From Elephas maximus indicus (lineage: Eukaryota > Chordata > Mammalia > Proboscidea > Elephantidae), in assembly GCF_024166365.1 (NCBI RefSeq), contig NC_064832.1, forward strand, positions 43,428,249 to 43,492,248: DNA of 64,000 bases, given 5' to 3'. This document shows, piece after piece, positions 23,073 through 32,829 of the stretch. Under the pieces are notes generated by a model. It was given only the letters and a program-made list of their open reading frames with translations. It ran no database searches and was not told the origin of the DNA. Position numbers and translations under genes: made by a program. Each line of letters starts with the position of its first letter. Position 1 is the stretch's first letter.

Positions 23073-23279
23073 GCCACTGTAATACTTTACGTTGTCTTCT
23101 TGAGCTGCCCTTTTAAATCTTGTGTTCGGTTCTTTTACTTCATCAATTCTTCCTTTTGTTTTAGCAGCTCGACGCTCAAGAGGAAGTTTCAGAGTCTCAT
23201 CTGAAATCCATCTTGATCTTTTCTTTCTTCCCTGTCTTTCAGTGATATCTTGCTTTCTTCATGTATGATGTCCTTGATG

Positions 23280-24180
23280 TCATTCCACAACTTGTCTGGT
23301 CTTAAGGTCACTAGTGTTCAATGCGTCGAATCTATTCTTGAGATGGTCTTTAAATTCAGGTGGGACATACACAAGGTCATATTTTGGCTCTTGTGGACTT
23401 GTTCTGACTCTCTTCAGCTTCAGCTTGAACTTGCATAGGAGCAATTGTTGGTCTGTTCCGCAGTCGGCCCCTGGCCTTGTTCTGACCGATAATGAGCTTT
23501 TCCTTTGTCTCTCCACAGATGAGTCAATTTGATTTCTGTGTGCTCCGTCTGGTGAGGTCCATGTACATAGTCGCCATTTATGTTGGTGAAAGAAGGTATT
23601 TGCAATGAAGAAATCATTGGTTTTGCAAAATTCTATCATTCGATCTCTGGCATTGTTTCTATTACCGAGGTCATATTTGCTAACTAGCGATCCTTCTTCT
23701 TTGTTCCCAACTTTTGCATTCCAATCACCAGTAATTATCAATGCAACCTGATTGCACATTTGATCTATTTCAGACTTCAGCAGCTGACAAAAGTCTCATA
23801 TTTCTTCATCTTTGGCCTTTGTGGTTGGTGTGTAAATTTGAATAAGAGTTATATTAACTGGTCTCCCTTGTCAGTGTATGGATATCATCCTAACACTGAC
23901 AGCATTGTACTTCAGGATAGATCTTGAAATGTTCTTTTTGACAATGAATGCAACACCATTCCTCTTTGAGTTGTCATTCCCAGCATAGTAGACTATATAA
24001 TTGCCTGATTCAAAATGGCCAGTACTAGTCTATTTCAGCTCACTAATGCCTAGTATGTTGATGTTTATACATCCTATGTCATTTTTGACAATTTCCAATT
24101 TTCCTAGATTTATACTTCATATATTCCAGGGTTCCGATTATTAATGGATGTTTGCAGCTGTTTCTTCTCATTTTGAGTCA
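23280..24180 (-). pseudogene. RTE endonuclease domain, disrupted
   Basis: The best frame, 159 codons (23280-23759), includes the conserved TGDWNAKVG block and TWTSPDG with NQID. The last catalytic block reads TDQQLL where the second RTE copy (near 51210) keeps an Asp-His pair, so the His of the metal/phosphate site is changed to Gln here. Upstream (23760-24180) the beginning of the domain is present but frameshifted. The domain would nick target DNA in an active element. Confidence 0.85.
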
Positions 24181-24389
24181 TGCCACATCAGCAAATGAAG
24201 GTTCCAAAAGCTTTACTCCATTCACGTCATTAAGGTTGACTCTACTGTGAGGTGGCAGCTCTTCCCAAGTCATCTTTTGAGTGCCTTCCAACCTGGGGAG
24301 CTCATCTTCCAGCACTATATTAGACAATGTTCCGCTGCTATTCATGAGGTTTTCACTGGCTAATGGTTTTCAAAAGTAGGCTGCTGGGT

Positions 24390-24539
24390 CTTTCTTCCTA
24401 GTCTGTGTTTGTCTGGAAGCTCAGCTGAAATCTGTCCTCCATGGGTGACCCTACTGGTATCTGAATATCGGTGCCATAGCTTCCAGCATCACAGCAACAC
24501 ACAAGCTCACACACTACAAACTGATAGACATGTGGGGGG
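24390..24539 (-). other. RTE 5' leader
   Basis: This 150-bp segment is the 5' terminus of the young RTE. The same sequence occurs in the opposite orientation at 51528-51692 and 25787-25905, and related sequence forms the body of tRNA-Gly-headed SINEs (47384-47588, 45432-45700). On the plus strand it contains TCCTCCATGGGTGACCCTAC and CATAGCTTCCAGCATCACAG. Confidence 0.8.
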
Positions 24540-24547
24540 TTGTTCAA

Positions 24548-25786
24548 TAGTGTCTGATAATTTCCTCATTCCATTGGATCACCTTTGTTTGGAATGGGCA
24601 CAAATATTGATCACTTCCAGGAGATTGGTCAGGTAGCTGTCTTCCAAACTTCCTGGCATAGATGAATGAGCACTTCCAGCACTGCATCCATTTATTGAAA
24701 TATTTCAATTGTCTTTCTGTCAATTCCTGGATCCTTGTTTATCACCAATGCCTTCAGTGCAGCTTGGGCTTATTTGTTCAATACCATAGATTCTTGATCA
24801 TATACTACCTCCTGAAATTGTTGAATGTCAACCAATTCTTTTTGTAGAGTAACTCTGTATATTCCTTCCATCTTTTTTTGATGCTTCCTGAGTCATTCGA
24901 TTTTGTCCCCACTGAACCCTTCAATATTACAACTCGAGGCTTGAATTTTTTCTTCAGTTCTTTCAGCTTGAGAAATGCCAAGCATGTTCTTTCCTCTTGG
25001 TTTTCTATCTCCAGCTGTTTGCACATTTATTATAGTGCTTTAGTTTTTCTTCTCAAGCTGCTCTTTTAAAGCTTCTTTTCAGCTCTTTTACTTCATCATT
25101 TTTTCCTCTCAATTTAGATACTCTACATTTAATAGCAAGCTTCAGAGTATCTTCTGACATCCATTTTGTTCTTTTCTTTCTTTCCTCTCTTTTTAATGAC
25201 TTTTTGCTTTCCTCATGTATGATGTCCTTGATGGCATCCCACAGCTGGTCTGGGCTTCAGTCATCAGTGTTCAATGCATCAAATCTTTTCTTGAGAAGGT
25301 CTCCAAATTCAAGTGTGAAATATTCAGGTTCATATTTTGGCTCTCATTTACACCTAGGATATCTATCTTTATGTGTTTCATTTCATTTTTGATGACCTCC
25401 AATTCCCTGATCCATATTTTATACATTCTGTGTTCAGATTACTAATAGATGTTTGCAGGTGTTTCTTTTAATTTGTGTCATATCAGCAAACCAATGTCCC
25501 TAACAGTTACTCCATCCACTTCATTAATGTCGGCTCTACTTTCAGGAGATTACTCTTCCTCAGTTATGTTTTGAGTGACTTCCAACCTGAGGGGCTCATC
25601 TTCTGGCAATATATCTGGCTGTGTTCTGTTGCTATCCATATGGTCTTCACTAGTCAATTTTTTCAGCAGTAGACTGCCACATCCTTCTTCCCAGCCTGTC
25701 TTAGTCTGGAAACTATGCTGAAATCTGCCCATCATGGATGACTCTACTGATATTTAAAATACCAGTGGCATAGCTTCCAGCATTGT
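24548..25786 (-). mobile_element. Older RTE copy, segment 3 (5' part)
   Basis: The older RTE resumes after the young insertion with TTGGATCACCTTTGTTTGGA, equivalent to 22618 in the young copy. It continues through the region encoding the linker between RT and endonuclease (minus-strand frame 24805-25026). Most of the endonuclease coding region is deleted near 25370. The 5' leader is present at about 25540-25786. Confidence 0.88.
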
Positions 25787-25905
25787 TTGTCAGTAGTTGT
25801 ACTGTGGTGGCTTGTGTATTGCTGGGATACTAGAAACTATTCCAACAGTATTTCAAATACTACCAGGGTCACCCATGATGGACAGATTTCAGCAGAACTC
25901 CTCAA
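25787..25905 (+). mobile_element. Inverted RTE 5' leader or SINE body
   Basis: TTTGTCAGTAGTTGTACTGT, GCTTGTGTATTGCTGGGATA and AGGGTCACCCATGATGGACA are the RTE 5' leader in plus orientation, placed head to head with the minus-strand leader that ends at 25786. This is either a 5' inversion made during insertion of the older RTE or an independent SINE fragment. Confidence 0.65.
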
Positions 25906-27629
25906 TTAGTTTTCAGTTTTTTTATGTGAATTCTGTGAAAGAGTGAGTGTACAGTGTATTTTTGTAAATAAAATTTTACAGTATCCCTTGTTATTAGATA
26001 TCAGTTGTGGGATAAATCAGTTAAGAAGCTAAATAAATTGATTCAAAATCTACAATATTTCACCTTTCCATGTGAATCAGTCTTTTGATCTCTCAGAAGC
26101 AAACATGTTGATAAGAAACACTATAGAAAATGTCCAAGGCCTGAAAGCTTCTGGGTGTTAACAATTGGCACTTCAAAGAGTCTTTCACAACAAAGATGGT
26201 GATAGCTAAGAGTGTATTATGAGGAGATTTTATAGTAAACAAAAGTCTCCTTTGATGCAAATTTAGGTAGCTAAAGACATTAGTTATTACTGGAAAGATC
26301 TTCAAAGGCTTCTCTTCAAAGCCTGCTTCGGAAATAGCTCTGTGGCATTCCTCCAAAGCCTTGATGTGTATGAAAAATGGGGCTTTCACACTTTGAAATG
26401 GATGATTATGATTATAGGTATCTTCCATTTTGTAATGTGTGGTGAAGATAATGTGTCAATTTGGCCCAGAGAACAATATGTTGTGACATAACTGATGGTT
26501 TCAGTCATTGAATTAATATACTTAGGGAAGGCTGTCCACGCAATGTATAAGCTGCTTACTTCATAGCCTTTAACTGACCAGCTTTTAACTGACCAGGGCC
26601 TAGCTATTCATTAGAACTGGCCCTCCACAAGCTTGTAGTTCATAGCTTCACCTCAGAAACCTGGGTGTGTCTTACCATTCTCTTCTGCTATTAATAGTTT
26701 TCTTCAATATAGATTTTATTATCTCAGTTCTCTTCTTCTTCTTATCCAGTGACATTTGGTATTTACTGGAATTCTCTTTCCAAACTCTGTCTCATCTTTC
26801 CTTTAATACTTATATCAAGCTGTGGTAGACAATTGAATTTGATATGAAAATTGAATTTGCACTTGTCTACCTGCCACAAAGCTAAGTTGAATAGAAAATG
26901 ACAAGTCTAAGAACAACAATTCAGAAATACAGTGAAGACCTTCTTCAATTTTAAGGAAAAAGAGAAAGTCTTTTGTTTAACAGCCCCCATACTTCTATAT
27001 TAGATATTGCACTAGCTATCAAAGGTGCAAGGGAATATACTCAATGGGGAAGTTGGAAGTCACAAGGTAGTTGTCAAGCCCTCTTGGTTTCTTAGTTTTT
27101 GATATCTTGTTTATAGGATTCCAAGGATGAATTGGCAGGAAGAAAAACCCCAGGTGGATTATCCACCTAATCAGTGTTAATATGCCATTAACATAGATAA
27201 TACTGTCAAAATTAAAATTATCAGGAAGCAACTGTGGGGAAAGAGGTTTTAATGACTAAAAACAGTATGAGGATAATTTGAAAAGGCTTATGAAAGAAAT
27301 ATCAACCCAATCACAACTTTGCACTCTAAGGGGAGTGAATTAAAACAAAACAAAACTGAATATCCACAATAACTAAACATCTTGCCTTTCATTTTGGTCA
27401 ATATATGAGTCAGACAATTTTGATGTAGATGACAAGAAGTAGGTAAATCACCTCTACCATCTAGAAGCACTGGATTTTTCTTCTTGTCTATGTCTGTCAT
27501 TAGCTGAATTTACAGTAAATCCTATCATATTTTGGGAGGAAGTTTCCATTATTCACCAACATATTTACATACACATAAATTACATATATTTACATATTGT
27601 ATAAATTATGTAGATATACATCTTATTTA
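25906..27629. other. Low-repeat stretch
   Basis: The only open frame of note is the 111-codon frame at 26093-26428, listed separately. A weak LTR-like start (TAATGTGTCAATTTGGCCC) lies at 26450, followed by a short tandem repeat, TTTAACTGACCAG twice near 26570-26597. Nothing else is recognised. Confidence 0.4.
26093..26428 (-). other. Unrecognised 111-codon open frame
   Basis: It starts at an ATG (complement of 26426-26428) with G at +4 and A at -3, and ends in a stop just before 26093. The predicted peptide has mixed composition with no low-complexity run, no signal peptide and no obvious transmembrane helix. No related copy is visible in the window. It could be chance, an exon remnant or part of an unrecognised repeat. 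Confidence 0.2.
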
Positions 27630-27771
27630 GGTCTCTGGGTGGTGCAAACAATTTGCACTTGACTGAAGACAAAGATGTGGCAATCTGCTTCCCTAAATAT
27701 TTACAACCTTGGAAACCCTACATAGAGTCGGAATTGACTCAATGACGTAGGTTTGTTTTTTTGTTTGTTTT
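27630..27771 (+). mobile_element. AfroSINE, degenerate
   Basis: GGTCTCTGGGTGGTGCAAAC is the head of the long subfamily. GATGTGGCAATCTGCTTCCC and GAGTCGGAATTGACTCAATG are body and 3' end. A T-rich tail follows. Confidence 0.85.
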
Positions 27772-27968
27772 GTTAACCTAAGGGTTGGAGGTTCAAACCT
27801 ACTCAGTGTTACCGCAGAAGTAAAGATCTGGCAATCTGTTTCCCTTAGGATTACAGCCAAGAAAACCCTATGGAGGAGTTCTACTCTGTAAAACATGAGG
27901 TTGCCATGAGTTGATATCAATTGGGCAGCAACTAATGAAAACATATTTTTGTTTGCTTTTGTTGTTTG
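27772..27968 (+). mobile_element. AfroSINE, degenerate
   Basis: GGGTTGGAGGTTCAAACCTA contains the B-box. GATCTGGCAATCTGTTTCCC and GAAAACCCTATGGAGGAGTT follow. It lies immediately downstream of another AfroSINE in the same orientation. Confidence 0.82.
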
Positions 27969-29089
27969 ATCCAAAATATCAGTGAGTTACATATGAATAG
28001 CATATTATAATCAAAGGTGAATTAGTCATGAATCCTGTCATCAATAAATTTATATAGAAATTTGAGTGAGTCAATAGCTACTATGCAAAACATAGAGGAA
28101 TTGTCTCAAAGTTTGAATAAAAATGCTACCTTAGAAGCCAAAAAGGTAAAATGGAGCAATATTTATCATGAATATATTAGACAATATGTTAGTATTTATA
28201 TGTTGTTCAATGTAGATATAAATTGATAAGAATAACACTAATATCCCAATATATACTTTAGACAAAAGTAAAATAAATATGTAATGCAGAAAGAAATTCA
28301 AATGTCATCAATAACCAAATAACTGTAAACTGATACAAGTTAATATTTATTTTGTGTTTTAAGTTCGTAAATACTTGAAACAAGTAATAACATAACAAGG
28401 AACCAGGAAAAAGACATTCTTCTATACTACCAATGAGAGTGAAAATTAGGCCATATTGTGAGGGAGCAATTTGCCAATATTAACAAAGAGCTTTTAATCT
28501 TTTTAGCCCACTTTTCCAAGAATTTATTCCAAGAAAATAGACGTTAAAATATGTACATGAAAGTGTCCAAAGTAATGTTATTTATCACAATAAAAATTCT
28601 AAAACTTTTTTTTTTCTTTTTGATAATGTGTTTATCAGTCAAGATTTGGTTAGGAAAACAAATCAGTATGGACCACTAGGTCACAACTGATGTGTAAGGG
28701 CATTATAATATTGCTTTTTGATTTGTTCTCATTGCTGTGAAAGTATGAATTCTGACATCTCTTGTATGAGACCTGCTTTGAGCTTTTCAGAATAATGTCT
28801 CACAAAAGTGTTCATGCCAGTGAGTCAAGAGAACCACTTACTGGTTTGGGGAAGCAAAGGAAAGTACGTGGAGAATTGAGGTCAGGAAAACAATGGGGCC
28901 AGCATTTAGGTAGACAGCCAGGGACCAAGAAGATACGTATCACATAGAAATCAGAGCACAATAGGTACCAGGAGCATGCAGGGCATCAGCAGGAAATGAG
29001 AAATAGTTGAAGTCAAGTAGAAGAATAAGCCTTTGACATTCATAAATAAGAGAGGGCATTACAACTGAGGCAATTGGCTACTGCAGCCT
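27969..29089. other. AT-rich stretch without recognised features
   Basis: A poly-T run lies near 28606-28616. No repeat or gene can be supported. Confidence 0.4.
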
Positions 29090-29195
29090 TACTGAACTTT
29101 AAGCTTCCTGGGATCATAGACCATCTTTTATTCCAATGCTTAGTGGAATGACTAGAAATAATAGGTGCTCAAAAGTAGAATTGAAGTAATGGATT
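29090..29195 (+). mobile_element. L2/MIR-type 3' end, ancient
   Basis: TTTAAGCTTCCTGGGATCAT and AATAATAGGTGCTCAAAAG match the very common 3' end shared by L2 and related ancient mammalian repeats. Confidence 0.5.
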
Positions 29196-29986
29196 TTTTA
29201 CATTTTAACCCCAATACAACACTTTTGGAAGTCATTCAGTCACTTAATATCAGAAACAATTCTAAAACCTAAATAAATGATAATTACGTAGTTAAATTTT
29301 GTCTGAACGAGGGGCAGCAATAAGTGTTTTATTCATGCTGTGTATGAAGGTAAATGTCTTAGACTGAAACACATCTAACTGAATGTTTTGACGCTTTAAT
29401 TTCATTTTGAATTATAGCTTTATTATTGCACTTGTTTTGCAATAGTGTGTGTGTGTTTATGTGTTTGTCTTCTTTACTAGAGCATGATCTTCATTCATCT
29501 ACGAATTCTAAACACAAATTTGCATTGATGCTTCCCATAGTTTTTAAACCAGTTTGAACAATTTTTCCCCTTTGGATACCACTCCTTTCTTAATCTCATG
29601 TTTTAAATTGAGTTAATCTCTCATCTGACTCAGGAGTGATCCTGTGGCCCACAGGTAAACTTGACCAAGGAAAATAAATCCTCAAGACCATTGCTGGATT
29701 TTTCAGATGAAAGCATTTTTTTCTTTTTAAATTCTGAACTATAAGAATGATGTAAGCTATATTTGTACCACATGGAGAAATTCTGCCTGAGAATGGCACC
29801 AACAGAGATTAAAATGGAAAGACAGAGAGAAAGGAGAAAGGGAGAGAGATAAAAGGTGGGGGGGGGGAGGTGAGAGAGAAACCTAGAGAGAGACCCAATA
29901 ATGATATTGAGCCATTGGATGGAGCTATGCAGACATCTGTTCCTGTTTTATCAGTTAATGAGCCAATGTAATTCCTTTTTATACTG
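29196..29986. other. Stretch without recognised genes
   Basis: A short TG run near 29446 and a purine-rich tract (29818-29902) are the only structures seen. Confidence 0.4.
29818..29902. repeat. Purine-rich (GA)n tract
   Basis: Imperfect GAGA, GGGAGA and a G-run of about ten, interrupted near the centre. Confidence 0.9.
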
Positions 29987-30182
29987 AAAAGCCAGTTGAT
30001 GTAGAATTGACTCCAACTCATGGTGACCACATGTGTGTCAGAGTAGAACTGTGCTTCCTAGGATTTTCAATGACTAATTTTTGTTTGTTTGTTTCAGAAA
30101 GTGTACCCCCAACCCTTTCTTTCAAGGCACCTCCCTCTGGGTGAACTCAAGCCTCCAACCCTTCAGGTAGCAGCTTAGTATA
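29987..30182 (-). mobile_element. AfroSINE, long form
   Basis: CATGGTGACCACATGTGTGT and CAGAGTAGAACTGTGCTTCC are the complement of the 3' half. A (TTTG)n insertion interrupts the middle, and the head is decayed. Confidence 0.85.
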
Positions 30183-30310
30183 TTAGGTATCTGTCACTCA
30201 CAAATTAGATAATCCTCAAAAATTCACTAGTAGAATATAAAATCATCTATAAAGTTATTATTAGAAAAATTGGTAAAATTTGAATATAGACTCTATATTA
30301 GATAATGTGC

Positions 30311-30505
30311 TGTTGTTAATTACCATCGAGTCTATTCCTACTCATGGAGACCCCAAGTATGCACAGTAGGACTGTGCTCCACAGGGTTTTCAAGGCTGCA
30401 AACTTTTGGAAGGAGATCACCAGGTCTTACTTCTGAGTGTGCTTGAACCTCCGACCTTTTGTTTAGTAGCCCAGTGCTTAACCTTTGCACAACCCACAGA
30501 CTCCT
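30311..30505 (-). mobile_element. AfroSINE, long form
   Basis: TACCATCGAGTCTATTCCTA, GACTGTGCTCCACAGGGTTT, GCTTGAACCTCCGACCTTTT and CACAACCCACAGACTCC appear in order; the copy is close to full length. Confidence 0.88.
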
Positions 30506-30765
30506 ATATTAGATAATAATATTGTATGAATGCTAAATTTCTTGGTTAGGGTAATGATATCATGGCTACATAAAACAACGTTCATGGGAAATACTTGCTG
30601 AAATATTTAGGTGTAGCAGATTCACACTGACAGTTCATATATTGTAGATGTTACAAAATTTTATTTAGCTTATTACTGAACTATTCCATAACTAGTATCT
30701 AGTAGCAGAGAAGGCTGTGAAGTTATTTACATAGTATGATCAGATAAGTTAATAAAATCAGATAA

Positions 30766-31192
30766 TGTCTTAGTTTGCTCATGCTGCTGAAACAAAAAGT
30801 ACCACAAGTGAGTGACTTTAACGAAAAGAATTTTATTTTCTCACAGCTCTGGAGGCTGAAAGTCCTATCAGGGTCTTAGCCATGTTGATTCCTTCTGTAA
30901 GTTTCCCTCCTAGTTTCTGACGTCCGCTGGCAATCCTTGGTGTTCTTTTGTTTGTACATGAGTCTTTACATGGCGTCTGTCTTCTTCTTGTGTTGTCTAT
31001 GCCTATTCTGCTCTTTTTATAAAACATCGCACAGACATGATTAGGTTTAAGACACACCCTACTCTGATATGATCTCATTAATGTAACAAAAAAAAAAAAA
31101 ACCCTATTTCTAACCAGGGTCATATTTATAGGTACAGGAGTTAGTTAGGACCCCCTCATTTCTACTTAGGGGACACAATTCAATCCATAATA
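30766..31192 (-). mobile_element. MaLR/MLT1-type LTR
   Basis: It begins TGTCTTAGTTTGCTCATGCT with TTTATTTTCTCACAGCTCTG, and ends GGGGACACAATTCAATCC, the complement layout of a MaLR LTR. No clear duplication flanks it. Confidence 0.65.
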
Positions 31193-31456
31193 GTAGTTGC
31201 ATAACTTGCCTCACATTTTCCAGGGAGACATGTCATATAAATCCATGTATTGTACATTTGTTTATCATAAGCAATTCTAGATAAACAGGTAAATTCTGCT
31301 AAAAGCATCTCACAGATGAAAAGTCTCTGCTAGTTATATCATTAGTGTGTTTGCCAAGAAGCCTGTCATTAGCGTGTTTACATGAAGGTTAACCAGATCA
31401 GCTTCCTTCTTTTTTTCTGTGGGAGAGAATGGACTGCAGAACTGTCGCCATCTTTC
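31193..31456. other. Stretch without recognised features
   Basis: Apart from a short direct repeat (GTGTTTGCCAAGAAGCCTGT and GCGTGTTTACATGAAGG near 31347-31388), no structure is seen. Confidence 0.35.
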
Positions 31457-31767
31457 CTAATGTCTTAATTTCTTGGTGCGGTCATAACACAGACCCCACA
31501 GATGGGTGGTTTTAATGAACAGAAATTTATTTTCTCACAGTTTAGAAGGCTACCAAACCTGTTACCATTGAGTCGTTTCTGGCTCATAGCAACCCTATAG
31601 GACAGAGTAGAACTGTTACATAGGGTTTCCAAGGAATTGCTGGTGGATTCAAACTGCCAGTCTTTTGGTTAGCAGCTGTATCTCTTAGGGCACTGGCTCT
31701 AAAGGAAGGCTTTCTCTCTATCTTGGCTCTTGGGGAAGGTCCTTTTCTCTATTCAACTCCTGTCCTA
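31457..31767 (-). mobile_element. MaLR/MLT1-type LTR, split by AfroSINE
   Basis: The left part has TAATGTCTTAATTTCTTGGT and TTTATTTTCTCACAGTTTAG; the right part resumes with GGCTCTAAAGGAAGGC and TCTTGGGGAAGGTCC, as at 56505-57018. It appears truncated at the right by another SINE. Confidence 0.65.
31553..31688 (-). mobile_element. AfroSINE nested in LTR
   Basis: CCTGTTACCATTGAGTCGTT, AACCCTATAGGACAGAGTAG and TTTGGTTAGCAGCTGTATCT are the complement of the short AfroSINE. Confidence 0.9.
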
Positions 31768-31955
31768 CAATGTTACGGTCAAGTCAATTCCAACTCACAG
31801 AAACCCTAGAGTAAAGAATAGAACTGTCCCATAGGGTTTCCAAGACTGTAATCTTTACAGAAGCAGATTGCCACATACACATTTCTCCTGCAGCCTGGTG
31901 GGTTTGAACTGCCAACCTTTAGATTAGTAGCCGAGCACTTAACCATTGCACCACC
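31768..31955 (-). mobile_element. AfroSINE
   Basis: GTCAAGTCAATTCCAACTCA, GAACTGTCCCATAGGGTTTC, GCAGATTGCCACATACAC and CATTGCACCACC are seen in order. It is the intermediate subfamily with the GATGTGGCAATCTGC block. Confidence 0.9.
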
Positions 31956-31964
31956 AAAAAAAAA

Positions 31965-32075
31965 CCAGGTTTCATATAAATACATCATTTATATATTCAT
32001 GTACATATGTATATAAATGATATATTTATATCATATAAGGGGTACATATGAATATTCATATATATACATATATAA
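31965..32075. repeat. AT-rich palindromic/microsatellite tract, left of SINE
   Basis: TATATA, CATATATATAC and mirrored ATATGTATATAAATGATAT stretches flank the SINE at 32076. The continuation is at 32220-32335. Confidence 0.8.
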
Positions 32076-32219
32076 AACCACATTGCCGTCGAGTTGATTC
32101 AGACCCATAGCCACAGAGCAGAACTGCCCCACAGGGTTTCCAAGGACTGCTTGGTGGATTCAAACTGCCAACTTTTTGGTTAGCATCCATAGCTCTTAAC
32201 CACTGTACCACCAGGGTTT
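32076..32219 (-). mobile_element. AfroSINE inserted in a TA-rich tract
   Basis: CACATTGCCGTCGAGTTGAT, CTGCCCCACAGGGTTTCCAA and TAACCACTGTACCACCAGGG are clear. CATATATATACATAT on both sides is a possible target duplication, but the tract is too repetitive to be sure. Confidence 0.9.
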
Positions 32220-32335
32220 ACATATATATATACATATGTATAAAACACATATGTAGCTATATACACACATCAGTCATATAAGTATAAATATAAATAAATG
32301 TGTATATATATATATGTACACGCACACACACAATT
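32220..32335. repeat. (TA)n/(CA)n microsatellite, right of SINE
   Basis: TATA and CACA units continue the tract broken by the SINE. Confidence 0.85.
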
Positions 32336-32652
32336 GCGAACCACAGAAATACCTTTAAGGAACTGACCATTTGACAAGGCATATTGAACAAAAGTAGTAG
32401 TATGTATGCATATGTGGATATATTCGCACATATGTATGACTTTCTGCAGCACAATTAAATTCCTTGATGACATGCTTAAATTCTACACATAAGCTTAAAT
32501 GCAAGTATCATACGATTTCTCTGAGTTTTCATTATTTAGCTATATTAAAATATAATTTTATGTTGTCTAGGATTCAAAAATTTTCTCCTTGTATTTTGTA
32601 TTTGCATTTAACTCAAAGCATAGTGGAATAACATATGATTGTTTATTCTATT
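32336..32652. other. AT-rich stretch without recognised features
   Basis: Nothing beyond composition is visible. Confidence 0.35.
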
Positions 32653-32824
32653 TTTGTTGGTGACTGATGACTTAGGAGACCGCATGTGTTAGATTAGAAA
32701 CTGCTCCATAGGGTTTTCTCAGTTGTAATCTTTAAGAAAGCAGGTCACCAGGCCTATTTCTTCTGCAGTGCTTCTGGGTGGGTTTGAACTACCAAATTTT
32801 CTTGGTTACCAGAGGAGTGCAAAC
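32653..32824 (-). mobile_element. AfroSINE, degenerate
   Basis: ACTGCTCCATAGGGTTTTCT, GCAGGTCACCAGGCCTATTT and GGGTGGGTTTGAACTACC match the long/intermediate form. Confidence 0.8.
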
Positions 32825-32829
32825 CATTC

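Larger units (their letters stand above)
21305..24539 (-). mobile_element. Near full-length RTE (BovB-like) LINE with TSD
   Basis: The element is about 3.2 kb. Its 3' end is (GTT)n then AGGTGCCGTCGAGTTGG on the plus strand, and its 5' end is the CACATGTCTATCAG leader read on the minus strand. The target duplication TTGTTCAA lies at 21297-21304 and 24540-24547. It carries an AP-type endonuclease region (about 23280-24180) and a reverse transcriptase region (about 22080-23070), both broken by frameshifts and stops. It is inserted inside an older copy of the same family in the same orientation. RTE elements move by target-primed reverse transcription and mobilise tRNA-derived SINEs that share their tail. 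Confidence 0.95.
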
